From Streptomyces curacoi (GTDB taxonomy: Bacteria; Actinomycetota; Actinomycetes; Streptomycetales; Streptomycetaceae), in assembly GCF_001513975.1 (NCBI RefSeq), contig NZ_KQ947987.1:498945-562944 (forward strand): DNA of 64,000 bases. The letters run 5' to 3'. Each line of letters opens with the position of its first letter. Within the stretch, counting starts at the first letter, position 1. The notes below the pieces were generated by a model that had not been told where the DNA came from, made no database searches, and worked only from the letters and a program-made list of their open reading frames with translations. Position numbers and translations under genes: made by a program. Shown one piece after another: positions 44,053-53,881 of the stretch.

Positions 44053-45402
44053 ATGCGCCCACATGCCGGTGCCTCGCTGAGCCGCCGTCGCTTCCTCGGC
44101 CTCTCCGCGGGCGGCGCCGTGGCCGGTGCCGCGGCGTTGAGCGGCTGCGCGCTACAGGTGTCGACCGGGGTCGGCGGATCGGGCGAGACCGTCACGGTGA
44201 TGGTCAACTCCGGGGACATCCTCCCGGAGCAGGTCCAGCAGGCGAAGAAGGCCCTCGGCATCAAGATCAAGCTGGTGAAGTACGACATCACCAAACTGAT
44301 CGCGATGCTCACCGGCGGCAACCCGCCCGACCTGGTGCGCGGCGTCGGCGCGGTGGACCTGCCGTTCTTCGCGGCGCGGGACGTGGCCGAGGAGCTGGAC
44401 CCCTACTTCGCCCGGAGCAGCGTCCTCAAGCCCGACGACCTGGACCCCGTGAACGACCTGTGGCGGTTCGACGGCCGTACCCAGGGCAAGGGCCCGCGCT
44501 ACGGCATGGCCAAGGACTTCTCCCAGGACTCCATGTTCTGGTACAACGCCGCGGCCTTCGACAAGGCCGGTGTCGACTACCCGCCGGAGACCGAGCCGGT
44601 CACGTACGAGGAGTGGCTCGACAACGCGAGGCGCCTCGTGCAGCGCAGAAGCGGCCAGACCACCGTCTTCGGTGGAAGTTTCAACGGGCTGACCCGGTCC
44701 ACGCTCCTGGCGACCATGACGGCGTCCGCCGGCGGCAGCCTCTTCAATGACGACTTCTCCCAGGTCGACTTCACCACCCCCGAGGCCCGCAAGGCCCTGA
44801 CCTGGTACATGGACTACGCCAAGACCAAGGTCGGGCCGAGCCTCATCCAGCCCGACCCCAACGGCTGGGACGGCCCCACCTACCAGGCCGGGCGAATGGC
44901 CATGTCGAACTCCGGCTACTGGATGGGCGGCATGATCTACCCCGACAAGAAGCTGGCGGAGGTGTCCCGACTGGCGCCCGCTCCGCTCTTCGCGGGCGGC
45001 GAGCGGATCAGCGCCTGCCAGGGCGGAACCGGCCTGTGGATGCCGCGCGGGGCGAAGAACAAGGACGCCGCCTGGCGGGTCTTCGAGTGGTTCTTCGGCG
45101 AGGAGCCCGCCAAGGCACGCGCCTCCGGCGGCTGGGGCATCCCCACGCTCAAGTCGCTGCGGTCGCTGATGCCGGCCGAGGAGGAGTACCAGAAGCGGGT
45201 GCTGAAGGTGCAGGAGAACGAGCTGAAGCACTTCTCGGTCGTCTCTTTCACGCCTTACACCAGGGCGGAGGCGCTCGACGCCCTCTTCAACCAGATCGCC
45301 CCCGCCGCGATGAACGGCCAGATCTCCGTCGACGCCCTCGCCGGCCGCCTCAACTCGGCCATCAACGAGCAGCTGAAGCGCGGTAAGGAGCAAGTGGGAT
45401 GA
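44053..45402 (+). CDS. Tat-exported sugar ABC substrate-binding lipoprotein
   Basis: A 449-residue binding protein. The N-terminus has a twin-arginine signal SRRRFLGLSAGG followed by a lipobox LSGC near residue 35, so it folds before export and is lipid-anchored. The mature part is a family-1 binding protein (MFWYNAAAFDKAGVDYPPETE, GYWMGGMIYPDKKLAEV). AGGAGGT about nine bases upstream sets the ATG. It begins an operon with two permeases, GH28 and the lyases, so the ligand is probably a pectin- or uronate-derived oligosaccharide. Confidence 0.92.
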   Translation: MRPHAGASLSRRRFLGLSAGGAVAGAAALSGCALQVSTGVGGSGETVTVMVNSGDILPEQVQQAKKALGIKIKLVKYDITKLIAMLTGGNPPDLVRGVGAVDLPFFAARDVAEELDPYFARSSVLKPDDLDPVNDLWRFDGRTQGKGPRYGMAKDFSQDSMFWYNAAAFDKAGVDYPPETEPVTYEEWLDNARRLVQRRSGQTTVFGGSFNGLTRSTLLATMTASAGGSLFNDDFSQVDFTTPEARKALTWYMDYAKTKVGPSLIQPDPNGWDGPTYQAGRMAMSNSGYWMGGMIYPDKKLAEVSRLAPAPLFAGGERISACQGGTGLWMPRGAKNKDAAWRVFEWFFGEEPAKARASGGWGIPTLKSLRSLMPAEEEYQKRVLKVQENELKHFSVVSFTPYTRAEALDALFNQIAPAAMNGQISVDALAGRLNSAINEQLKRGKEQVG

Positions 45403-46397
45403 CGGTCGACCAGATCTCCTCCGTCGCGGACCGGCCGGGCGCCGCCGCGGACACCGGCCGCGCCCCGGCCGCCGGCGGGCCGCGGATCTCCATGACCACG
45501 CGCAGGCACCGGGCGTTCTACATGTTCACCTCGCCCTGGATCATCGGGTTCCTGCTGCTGACCATCACGCCGATGGTGTACGCGCTGTGGCTGAGCTTCA
45601 CCACGTTCGACGGCATCTCGCCCCACTGGAAGTACGTCGGACTCGGCAACTACCGCGAGCTGCTGAACGATCCGGTCACCTGGGACGCCCTGGGCCGCGC
45701 GGGCCTGTTCGCGGTGACCTCGGTGCCGCTGTCGATCGCCGCGGGACTCGCCCTCGCCGTCCTGGTCAACCGGCCCCTCAAGGCGCGCGGCCTGTTCCGC
45801 ACCCTGCTCTACCTGCCCGCCGTGGTGCCGCCGGTGGGCGCGGGCCTCGCCTTCAAGCTGCTCTTCGACCCGAACTCCGGCGCCACAAACGGCGTCATCA
45901 CCTTCTTCGGCTTCGACGCCATCGGCTGGCTCGCCGACCCCTACGCCCGCTATGTGCTGCTGATGACGGTGCTCTGGGCGGCCGGAAACGTCATGATCAT
46001 CTCGCTGGCCGGCCTCCAGGACGTGCCCCGGGAACTCCACGAGGCCGCCCGCATCGACGGGGCGAGCGCCTGGCGCACCTTCCGCAGTATCACCGTGCCG
46101 CTGCTGTCACCCGTTCTGCTCTTCCAGACGGTGACCGGAATGATCGCCTCGGTGCAGACGATCATGCCGCTGCTGCTGGCCCCGCTCGGTGACACGAGCG
46201 GCATCACCACGGTCCCGCAGTCCAACTACCTGTACATGATGCACGTCTTCGCGCAGTACTTCGCGCTCGGCCGCTACGGCTACGCCTCCGCGCTGCTGTG
46301 GGTGCTCTTCGTCCTGATCCTCATCGCGACCGGACTCATCTTCAAGTTCACGTCCGGCGTGGTGTTCTACAACGTCGACCCGGAGGCGAAGAAGTGA
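45399..46397 (+). CDS. carbohydrate ABC transporter permease
   Basis: A 332-residue CUT1 permease with six spans after a 45-residue hydrophilic N-terminus and EAA motif ELHEAARIDGASAWRTFRSITVP. The ATG overlaps the binding-protein stop (ATGA). Confidence 0.92.
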   Translation: MTVDQISSVADRPGAAADTGRAPAAGGPRISMTTRRHRAFYMFTSPWIIGFLLLTITPMVYALWLSFTTFDGISPHWKYVGLGNYRELLNDPVTWDALGRAGLFAVTSVPLSIAAGLALAVLVNRPLKARGLFRTLLYLPAVVPPVGAGLAFKLLFDPNSGATNGVITFFGFDAIGWLADPYARYVLLMTVLWAAGNVMIISLAGLQDVPRELHEAARIDGASAWRTFRSITVPLLSPVLLFQTVTGMIASVQTIMPLLLAPLGDTSGITTVPQSNYLYMMHVFAQYFALGRYGYASALLWVLFVLILIATGLIFKFTSGVVFYNVDPEAKK

Positions 46398-47302
46398 CCG
46401 CCACGACCGCCACCACCGCCACCCCGGCCCCGACCGCCACCGGTCTGCCTCGACGGTCCCCCTCGGCCGACGTACGCGTGCGGATACGTGTCAAGCGCCT
46501 CGTCCTCTACACGGTCCTCGTCTCCGTCACCGGCCTGTTCCTCGGCCCGTTCGGCTGGCTGGTCCTCTCCGGCCTGAAGACCCAGGGCGAACTGGCCGCC
46601 TCACCCGTGCACTGGCTGCCCGAGGTCTTCCAGTGGCACAACTTCGCCGATGCCTTCACCCAGATCGACTTCCTCGGCTACGCCCGCAACTCCCTGATCA
46701 TCGCCCTGCTCTACGCCACGCTCGTCACCGTCAGCTCGGCCTGGGTCGGCTACGGGTTCGCCCGCCTGGACGCGCCCGGCAAGAAGACCCTGTTCGGCAT
46801 CCTGCTCGCCTCGATGATGCTGCCCCAGATGGTGACCCTGCTGCCGACCTATCTGATCTTCGCCAAGCTCGGCATGGTCGACACCTACTGGCCGTGGGTG
46901 CTGTGGGGCCTGTCGGCGGCGCCGTATCTGGTCTTCCTCTTCCGGCAGTTCTTCGCCGGCCTGCCCCGCGAACTGGAGGAGGCGGCCATCGTCGACGGCG
47001 CCGGCTACGCCCAGATCTTCTGGCGGATCTTCCTGCCGCAGTCCTGGCCCGTGCTGTCCGCGAGCTTCATCATCGCCTTCACCTGGACCTGGGGCGACTA
47101 CATCGCCCCGCAGCTGCTGCTGTCCACCGACCGCACCACGCTCGCCGTCGCGGTGATGACCACCTACGTCAACGAAGGCGGCACGCCCGTCCCGGAACTC
47201 CAGGCCGCGGCCTCCGTGATGTACGTCGTCCCGATCCTGCTGATCTTCCTCGTCGCCCAGCGCGGCTTCGTCGCCGGGATGTCCACCTCCGGACTCAAGT
47301 GA
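46394..47302 (+). CDS. carbohydrate ABC transporter permease
   Basis: A 302-residue CUT1 permease, partner of the previous one, with EAA motif ELEEAAIVDGAGYAQIFWRIFLP. The GTG at 46394 overlaps the previous stop (GTGA); the longer frame upstream is a shadow. A threonine-rich N-terminus (TATTATTATPAPTATG) precedes the first span. No ATPase gene is present nearby. Confidence 0.92.
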   Translation: MTATTATTATPAPTATGLPRRSPSADVRVRIRVKRLVLYTVLVSVTGLFLGPFGWLVLSGLKTQGELAASPVHWLPEVFQWHNFADAFTQIDFLGYARNSLIIALLYATLVTVSSAWVGYGFARLDAPGKKTLFGILLASMMLPQMVTLLPTYLIFAKLGMVDTYWPWVLWGLSAAPYLVFLFRQFFAGLPRELEEAAIVDGAGYAQIFWRIFLPQSWPVLSASFIIAFTWTWGDYIAPQLLLSTDRTTLAVAVMTTYVNEGGTPVPELQAAASVMYVVPILLIFLVAQRGFVAGMSTSGLK

Positions 47303-47345
47303 CCTTCCGTATCTCTCATCTCCCCCTTCGCGAAGGGACCGCACC

Positions 47346-49130
47346 GTGAACGACACCGAGAGCACCGGACCGTCCCGGCGTACTCTCCTCCAGGCCGCGG
47401 GTGCCACCGTCGCCGCGTATTCCCTGACAGGCGCCACGGCCGGCACCGCGAGAGCCGACGACAGGCCCGCTTCGGCCGACAAGCTGGTGGTGTACCCCAT
47501 CCCGAGCGGGGTCCCGACCAACGCCGGCTTCTCCGTCAAGGCCCGTCCTCCCGGCGGTGAATGGCGGACGGTGCCGGTCTACCGCGCCCGGGCGAAGCAG
47601 ATCGACGCGAACACGGGCAGCGGCCCGGTCTTCAACTCCTCCGTCGCCACCTTCGACTTCAAGGGCACCGTCGAGGTCGCCGTCACCTCGGCCAAGGGCA
47701 CCATAGGCTCCGCACGGATCCGCCCGCTGTCGTACGGCACCCAGTTCACGGTGGACGGCGCCACGGTGAGCTTCACCCTCACCGAGCCGCGCAACCTCTC
47801 CATCGAGATCGACGGCGAGCTCTTCAACAACCTCCAGCTGCACGCCAACCCGATCGAGGAGAACGCCCCCGACCCCGACGACCCGGACGTCATCTACTTC
47901 GGCCCCGGCCTGCACAGGACCACCGACAACGTGGTGAAGGTGCCCAGCGGCAAGACGGTCTACCTGGCCGGCGGCGCGGTGCTGACGTCCCGGGTGGAGT
48001 TCGTGAACGTCGAGAACGCCCGGCTGACCGGCCGCGGTGTGCTGTACAACTCGCCGAGCGGTGTCCTGCTGCAGTACTCCAGGAACATCGAGATCGACGG
48101 CATCACGGTGCTCAACCCGAGCAGCGGCTACGCCTGCACCGTCGGCCAGTCCAAGCAGGTCAGCATCCGCAACCTGCACTCCTACAGCCACGGCCAGTGG
48201 GGCGACGGCATCGACATCTTCTGCAGCGAGGACGTCCTCATCGAGGGCGTGTGGATGCGCAACTCCGACGACTGCATCGCGATCTACGCCCACCGCTGGG
48301 ACTACTACGGCGACTGCCGCAACATCGTCGTCCGCGACTCCACCCTCTGGGCGGACGTCGCGCACCCGGTCAACGTCGGCACGCACGGCAACACCGACAA
48401 GCCGGAGACCATCGAGAACCTCGTCTTCAGCAACATCGACATCCTCGACCACCGCGAACCGCAGATGGACTACCAGGGCTGCATCGCGCTCAACCCCGGC
48501 GACAGCAACCTGGTCCACAACGTCCGCGTCCAGGACATCCGGGTGGAGGACTTCCGCCGGGGTCAGCTGCTCAACATGCGGGTCATGTACAACAAGACGT
48601 ACAACACCTCCGTCGGCCGGGGCGTCGACGGCGTGTACATACGGAACCTGACCTACACCGGGACGCGCGCCAACCCCTCCACCTTCGTCGGCTACGACGC
48701 GGACCACGCCATCAAGAACGTCACCTTCCAGAACCTGGTCATCAACGGCAGGTTCATCGGCAACGGGATGAAGAAGCCCGGCTGGTACAAGTTCACCGAC
48801 ATGATGCCGGGCTACGCCAACGAGCATGTGCTGAACACCCGGTTCCTCAACGCCGCCGAGGCCACGTCCAGCAGCGCGCCCGAGGTCACCAGCCCGGAGC
48901 GGGCCACGGCCACCAAGAACCAGGTCTTCAACCACCTGATCACCGCGTCCGAGCTGCCGACGTCGTTCGCCGCCGAAGGGCTCCCCAAGGGCCTGGCCGT
49001 CGACACCGCCACCGGTCTGATCTCCGGCACCGCCGAGGACAACGTCGGCAGCTTCACGGTCACCGTCTCGGCCACGAACAGCGTGGGCACCGCCACCCAG
49101 TCCCTCACGCTCACCGTCCAGCACGCGTGA
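47346..49130 (+). CDS. Tat-exported GH28-type beta-helix hydrolase
   Basis: A 594-residue secreted enzyme. Twin-arginine signal SRRTLLQAAGATVAA is followed by a beta-sandwich domain (to ~190) and a right-handed beta-helix with GH28-like acidic clusters GDGIDIFCSED and MRNSDDCIAIYAHRWD and the HPVNVGTHGN loop. The last ~80 residues are an Ig-like putative (He_PIG) domain: GLPKGLAVDTATGLISGTAEDNVGSF. The enzyme probably cuts a uronate-containing polymer; whether polygalacturonate or another glycan is not certain. It follows the importer genes directly. Confidence 0.88.
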   Translation: MNDTESTGPSRRTLLQAAGATVAAYSLTGATAGTARADDRPASADKLVVYPIPSGVPTNAGFSVKARPPGGEWRTVPVYRARAKQIDANTGSGPVFNSSVATFDFKGTVEVAVTSAKGTIGSARIRPLSYGTQFTVDGATVSFTLTEPRNLSIEIDGELFNNLQLHANPIEENAPDPDDPDVIYFGPGLHRTTDNVVKVPSGKTVYLAGGAVLTSRVEFVNVENARLTGRGVLYNSPSGVLLQYSRNIEIDGITVLNPSSGYACTVGQSKQVSIRNLHSYSHGQWGDGIDIFCSEDVLIEGVWMRNSDDCIAIYAHRWDYYGDCRNIVVRDSTLWADVAHPVNVGTHGNTDKPETIENLVFSNIDILDHREPQMDYQGCIALNPGDSNLVHNVRVQDIRVEDFRRGQLLNMRVMYNKTYNTSVGRGVDGVYIRNLTYTGTRANPSTFVGYDADHAIKNVTFQNLVINGRFIGNGMKKPGWYKFTDMMPGYANEHVLNTRFLNAAEATSSSAPEVTSPERATATKNQVFNHLITASELPTSFAAEGLPKGLAVDTATGLISGTAEDNVGSFTVTVSATNSVGTATQSLTLTVQHA

Positions 49131-49159
49131 CGCGCCCCTTCAGAACCTTGGAGTCACCC

Positions 49160-52100
49160 GTGCTTCCACTCAGCAGACGGTCCTTCCTCGGTGCCGCCAC
49201 CCTGGTGGCCGCGGCCGGCGGCGGCCTGCTGTCCGCCTCCGCGACGGCGGCGTGGGCCCAGGACGACAAGACCCGGCTGCGGGCCTTCACCCACCCTGGG
49301 CTGCTGCACAGCGCCGCCGACCTCGCCCGTATGAAGGCGGCGGTCGCCGCCCAGGAGTCGCCGATCCATGACGGCTACCTGGCGTTCGCGGCCCATGCCC
49401 GCTCGAAGTCCACGTACGCCGTCCAGAACACCGGCCAGATCACCTCCTGGGGCCGCGGCCCCACCAACTTCCAGAACCAGGCCGTCGCCGACTCGGCCGC
49501 CGCCTACCAGAACGCCCTGATGTGGTGCGTCACCGGCAACCGCGCGCACGCCGACAAGGCCCGGGACATCCTCAACGCGTGGTCGGCGTCCCTGACCATG
49601 GTCACGGGCGCCGACGGTCCGCTCGGTGCCGGCCTGCAGGCCTTCAAGTTCGTCAACGCGGCCGAACTCCTCCGGCACAGCGACTACGACGGCTGGGCGG
49701 CGCAGGACATCGCCCGCTGCGAGCGGTCCTTCCTCGACGTGTGGTATCCGGCGATCTCCGGCTACATGCTCTACGCCAACGGCAACTGGGACCTGACCGC
49801 CATCCAGTCCATCCTGGCCATCGCCGTGTTCTGCGAGGAGCCCACGCTCTTCGAGGACGCCCTGCGGTTCGCCGCGGCGGGTGCCGGCAACGGCAGCGTC
49901 CGGGGCCGCGTCGTCACCGACGCGGGTCAGGGCCAGGAGTCCGGCCGCGACCAGGGCCACGAGCAGCTCGCCGTCGGCCTGATGGGCGACGCCGCCCAGG
50001 TCGCCTGGAACCAGGGCGTCGATCTGTGGGCCTTCGACGACAACCGGATCCTCGCCAACGCCGAGTACGTCGCCAAGTACAACCTCGGCGGCGACGTCCC
50101 CTTCGTCCCCGACCTCGACCGCACCGGCAAGTACATCAAGACGACCGTCTCCGACAAGGTCCGCGGCAATCTGCCCCCGGCCTACGAGATGTACTACGCC
50201 CACTACGCCGGCGTCCGCGGCCTCGACACCCCGTACACCAAGGCGGCCGTCTTCCGCGGCACCGGCGGCAGCCGCGTCGTCGAGGGCAGCAACGACGACC
50301 TGCCCAGCTTCGGCACCTTCACCTTCGCTGGGACCAAGGCCCCGGAGCCGACCGCGCCGACGGCTCCGACAGGAGTCACCGCGGTGGGCGACGGCACGTC
50401 GGTCACCGTGGCGTGGCTGCCGTCCGCGTGGGCGACGTCGTACACCGTCCGCCGGGCCACCAGGCCGGAGGGGCCGTACGAGGAGACCGGCGTCACCGAC
50501 AAGCCGGAGTTCAAGGACACCGAGGTACGCGGGGGACGGACGCACTACTACACGGTCACCGCCACCAACTCCCAGGGCACCAGCGCCCATTCGAGCCTCG
50601 TCGCCGCCTCCGCCGCCCTCCCCGAACCCTGGTCCACCCGCGACCTCGGCGAGGTGAGGATCCCCGGCTCCGCCGCCTTCGACGGCGAACGGTTCGTGCT
50701 GGCAGCCTCCGGCACCGCCGACACCTACCGCTCGGTCCACCTCCCGCTGCCCGGCGACGGCACGATCACCGCGCGGATCGTGTTCCCGCTCAGCTCGCAG
50801 TACTCCAAGATCGGCGTCACCCTGCGCGACTCGCTCGACGCGGACGCCGCGCACGCCTCGATGCTGATCCAGGGCCTGCCGCTGCACACCTGGAGCGGCG
50901 TGTGGACCGTACGCCCCGAGGCCGGAGCCGACATCTCCGCCACCGGCAGCACCCCCGTGCCGCCCTCGCAGCAGCAGGCGATCACCGTCAACGCCTCCTT
51001 CCCGATCTCCGACCTCGGCAAGCTGCCCGAGTCGGCGACCCCGCTCCAGGCGCCGTACGTGGAGGGCGCCGGCGACGGCTACCGGCTGCGGGCGCCCTAC
51101 TGGGTCCGGGTGACGCGCAGGGGCCGCCGCTGCACCGGCGCCATCTCCCCGGACGGCATCCGCTGGACCGAAGTCGGCGCCGACGAGGTCGAGTTGGGCC
51201 GCACCGCGTACGCGGGCCTGGTCCTCACCTCCTGCCTCGGCGTCGACGCGGACTACGCCGAGACCGGCACCGGCGCCTTCGACAACGTCAGCGTCGTCTC
51301 CGCGACGGCGGGCGAGGTCTGGTCCGCGCCGCGCCCGGCCCGCACCGCCACCGGCCTGACCGCGACCGCCGGCGCCGATGCCGTGGCGCTGGCCTGGACC
51401 GACCCGGACCTCTCCGCCCGCTACAAGGTGCTGCGCGCCACGAGCGCCGACGGGCCGTACGAGACGATCGCGACCGGCGTCGGCCCGGTCGGCTTCGGCG
51501 CCCGCCTCCGGTACGCGGACGCCACCGGCACCCCCGGGACGACGTACCACTACGCCGTCGCGAAGACGAACTGCGGCGGCCGCGGACCGCTCTCCGCGCC
51601 GGCCTCCGCGCAGATGCCGACGCCGGGCGTACCCCAGCTCACCTCGGACGGCGCCGCGTTCGCCAACAAGGGCGTCCCGTTCCGTCATCTGCTGCGCGGC
51701 TCGCACGAGCCCGTACGGTTCGCCGCCGACGGACTGCCCGAGGGTCTCCGACTGGACAGGCGCACCGGCCTGATATCCGGAACCCCCACCGAGACCGGCG
51801 AGTTCACGGTCACCACCAGCGCGGGCAACGCCTCCGGCGACGGCACCGGCACGCTCACCCTCACCGTCGGCACACCCCCGCCCGCCCCCTGGACCTACGG
51901 CGACCTCGGCGACCCGGTGCTCGACGACCGTGCCTTCGGGACGCTGGGCGTGGTCGCTATCCGCACCCAGGGCAGCACCTCCTACGCCGACGGAACCTTC
52001 ACCGTGCGCGGCGCGGGCGTCGACCTGACCGTCAACAACCAGGGAATGACCGGGCAGTTCGTACGCAGGCCCGTCACCGGAGACTGTGAGATCACCGCCC

Positions 52101-52486
52101 GGCTCGTCTCCCGCACGGGCGCGAGTGCCGACCGGGTGGGCCTGCTGATGGCCAAGTCGCTGTCGCCGTTCGACCAGGCCGCCGGGGTGATCGTCACCGG
52201 GGGTACCAGCGCGCAGCTCATGCTGCGCACGACCGTCGCCGGACGGTCGACGTTCACCGGGAACGGGACGGCCGCCCTTCCCTCCCTGCTGCGGCTGAAG
52301 CGCGCCGGGACCGCCTTCACCGCAGCCCTGTCCACCGATGACGGCGCCACTTGGACCCCCCTCGCCGAGGGCTCGATCCCCGGCTTCGGTGACGCCCCCT
52401 ACTACGTGGGCCTCGTGGTCTGCTCACGCAACCAACTGGCCCGCTGCACCACCGAGTTCGACGAGGTGAGCATCACTCCCATGTAG
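49160..52486 (+). CDS. large multidomain secreted polysaccharide lyase (alginate-lyase fold)
   Basis: An 1108-residue enzyme. The GTG at 49160 (GGAG upstream) starts a twin-arginine-like signal LSRRSFLGAATLVAAAGG. Residues ~40-390 are an alginate-lyase-type helical toroid (FTHPGLLHSAADLARMK, AYQNALMWCVTGNRAHADKA, YMLYANGNWDLTAIQSI, GQGQESGRDQGHEQLAVGLMG). Then come a fibronectin III domain (~390-470), a beta-sandwich (~475-690), another fibronectin III (~695-780), an Ig-like He_PIG domain (GLPEGLRLDRRTGLISGTPT) and a final beta-sandwich. It is a paralogue of the next gene's product. Substrate unknown; the C-terminal modules probably bind carbohydrate. Confidence 0.88.
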   Translation: MLPLSRRSFLGAATLVAAAGGGLLSASATAAWAQDDKTRLRAFTHPGLLHSAADLARMKAAVAAQESPIHDGYLAFAAHARSKSTYAVQNTGQITSWGRGPTNFQNQAVADSAAAYQNALMWCVTGNRAHADKARDILNAWSASLTMVTGADGPLGAGLQAFKFVNAAELLRHSDYDGWAAQDIARCERSFLDVWYPAISGYMLYANGNWDLTAIQSILAIAVFCEEPTLFEDALRFAAAGAGNGSVRGRVVTDAGQGQESGRDQGHEQLAVGLMGDAAQVAWNQGVDLWAFDDNRILANAEYVAKYNLGGDVPFVPDLDRTGKYIKTTVSDKVRGNLPPAYEMYYAHYAGVRGLDTPYTKAAVFRGTGGSRVVEGSNDDLPSFGTFTFAGTKAPEPTAPTAPTGVTAVGDGTSVTVAWLPSAWATSYTVRRATRPEGPYEETGVTDKPEFKDTEVRGGRTHYYTVTATNSQGTSAHSSLVAASAALPEPWSTRDLGEVRIPGSAAFDGERFVLAASGTADTYRSVHLPLPGDGTITARIVFPLSSQYSKIGVTLRDSLDADAAHASMLIQGLPLHTWSGVWTVRPEAGADISATGSTPVPPSQQQAITVNASFPISDLGKLPESATPLQAPYVEGAGDGYRLRAPYWVRVTRRGRRCTGAISPDGIRWTEVGADEVELGRTAYAGLVLTSCLGVDADYAETGTGAFDNVSVVSATAGEVWSAPRPARTATGLTATAGADAVALAWTDPDLSARYKVLRATSADGPYETIATGVGPVGFGARLRYADATGTPGTTYHYAVAKTNCGGRGPLSAPASAQMPTPGVPQLTSDGAAFANKGVPFRHLLRGSHEPVRFAADGLPEGLRLDRRTGLISGTPTETGEFTVTTSAGNASGDGTGTLTLTVGTPPPAPWTYGDLGDPVLDDRAFGTLGVVAIRTQGSTSYADGTFTVRGAGVDLTVNNQGMTGQFVRRPVTGDCEITARLVSRTGASADRVGLLMAKSLSPFDQAAGVIVTGGTSAQLMLRTTVAGRSTFTGNGTAALPSLLRLKRAGTAFTAALSTDDGATWTPLAEGSIPGFGDAPYYVGLVVCSRNQLARCTTEFDEVSITPM

Positions 52487-52512
52487 ATCCTCCACGGAAT
52501 GGAGATGCACCA

Positions 52513-53769
52513 ATGAGCCGCACTTCCCCCCACAAGCACCTCCACACACCGGAGTTGAGCCGCCGCGGTCTGCTGAAGACCGCCGGCGGTCTCACCGCCG
52601 CCCTCGCCGCCGGCGGGTCCGCGGCCGTGCTGACGGGCAGCACGGCCGGCGCGGCCCCCGCGACCTTCACCCACCCCGGCATGCTGCACAACTGGGGTGA
52701 CATCAACCGGGCCAAGGTCAGGGTCGCCGCGGGCGACGACCCCTGGCTGTCCGGCTGGAGGCGGCTGACCGCCAACTCCCACTCCCAGTCCACCTGGACG
52801 CCCCGCCCCACGGCCACGATCATCCGCGGCGGCGACGGCCAGAACTACCCCCAGCTCTACAACGACATCCACGCCGCCTACCAGAACGCCCTGCGCTGGC
52901 ACGTGGGCGGCACCGCCGCGAACGCCGACTGTGCCGTGCGCATCCTCAACGCCTGGTCGTCCACGCTCACCGAGATCACGGGCAACGCCGACCGGTACCT
53001 GGCCGCCGGCCTCTACGGCTGGCAGTTCGCGAACGCCGCCGAACTCATGCGCGGGTACGCCGGGTTCGACCTCAACCGGTTCAAGACGATGATGCTCAAC
53101 GTCTTCTACCCGCTCAACGACCGGTTCCTGCGCGAGCACAACGACGCCTGCATCACCAACTACTGGGCGAACTGGGACCTGTGCAACATGGCCTCGATCA
53201 TGGCCATCGGGATCCTGTGCGACGACGGTGCCAAGTACGACCAGGCCGTCAACTACTTCAAGAACGGCGGCGGCAACGGCGCCATCCGGCGCGCGGTGCC
53301 GTTCCTGTACTCGAACGTCGAGGGCTACGACCTCGGCCAGTGGCAGGAGTCAGGCCGCGACCAGGCCCACACCATCATGGGCATGGGCCAGATGGGCGCC
53401 CTGTGCGAGATGGCCTGGAATCAGGGCGAGGACCTGTACTCCTACGACGGCCGCCGCTTCATGAAGGCCGCCCAGTACGCCGCCAAGTACAACCTGGGCA
53501 TGAACGTGCCCTTCACCACCTACACCTGGGGCAGCGGCCAGAACTGCGCCCAGCAGTCACAGACGGTGATCTCCTCCGCCTCCCGCGGCCAGATCCGCCC
53601 CGTCTGGGCCATGCTCCACTACCACTACAACCGGCGCCTGTACCTCGACGACAGGTACATCTCCCAGATCTGCTTCTCGGTCGCCCCCGAGGGCGGCGGC
53701 GGTGACTACGGCTCCACCAGCGGCGGCTTCGACCAGCTGGGCTTCGGCACGCTGATGTACGCCAAGTAG
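52513..53769 (+). CDS. secreted polysaccharide lyase (alginate-lyase fold)
   Basis: A 418-residue exported protein, a single-domain relative of the preceding enzyme. Tat-like signal LSRRGLLKTAGGLTAALA. Shared blocks are FTHPGMLHNWGDINRAK, AYQNALRWHVGG, CAVRILNAWSS, NYWANWDLCNMASIMAIGILC and QWQESGRDQAHTIMGMGQMG, with Asn/His/Tyr positions expected of a lyase site. The start is 26 bases after the previous stop. It belongs to the alginate-lyase superfamily that also includes glucuronan lyases. Confidence 0.88.
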   Translation: MSRTSPHKHLHTPELSRRGLLKTAGGLTAALAAGGSAAVLTGSTAGAAPATFTHPGMLHNWGDINRAKVRVAAGDDPWLSGWRRLTANSHSQSTWTPRPTATIIRGGDGQNYPQLYNDIHAAYQNALRWHVGGTAANADCAVRILNAWSSTLTEITGNADRYLAAGLYGWQFANAAELMRGYAGFDLNRFKTMMLNVFYPLNDRFLREHNDACITNYWANWDLCNMASIMAIGILCDDGAKYDQAVNYFKNGGGNGAIRRAVPFLYSNVEGYDLGQWQESGRDQAHTIMGMGQMGALCEMAWNQGEDLYSYDGRRFMKAAQYAAKYNLGMNVPFTTYTWGSGQNCAQQSQTVISSASRGQIRPVWAMLHYHYNRRLYLDDRYISQICFSVAPEGGGGDYGSTSGGFDQLGFGTLMYAK

Positions 53770-53881
53770 CCGCCGGTCAGCCGAATGGCCGCCACACCCG
53801 CTCGTGCACCGGAATATCGGGCCACAATGAGGTGCTCTGATCTTCACGGTGCACGAGCGCGGTGAGGAGGCTGGTGGACGT

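Noticed and set aside
47561..49159. Plus-strand frame upstream of the large lyase, overlapping GH28
   Set aside because: It is a shifted-frame shadow of the GH28 gene; the lyase starts at the GTG at 49160 with its own signal peptide.
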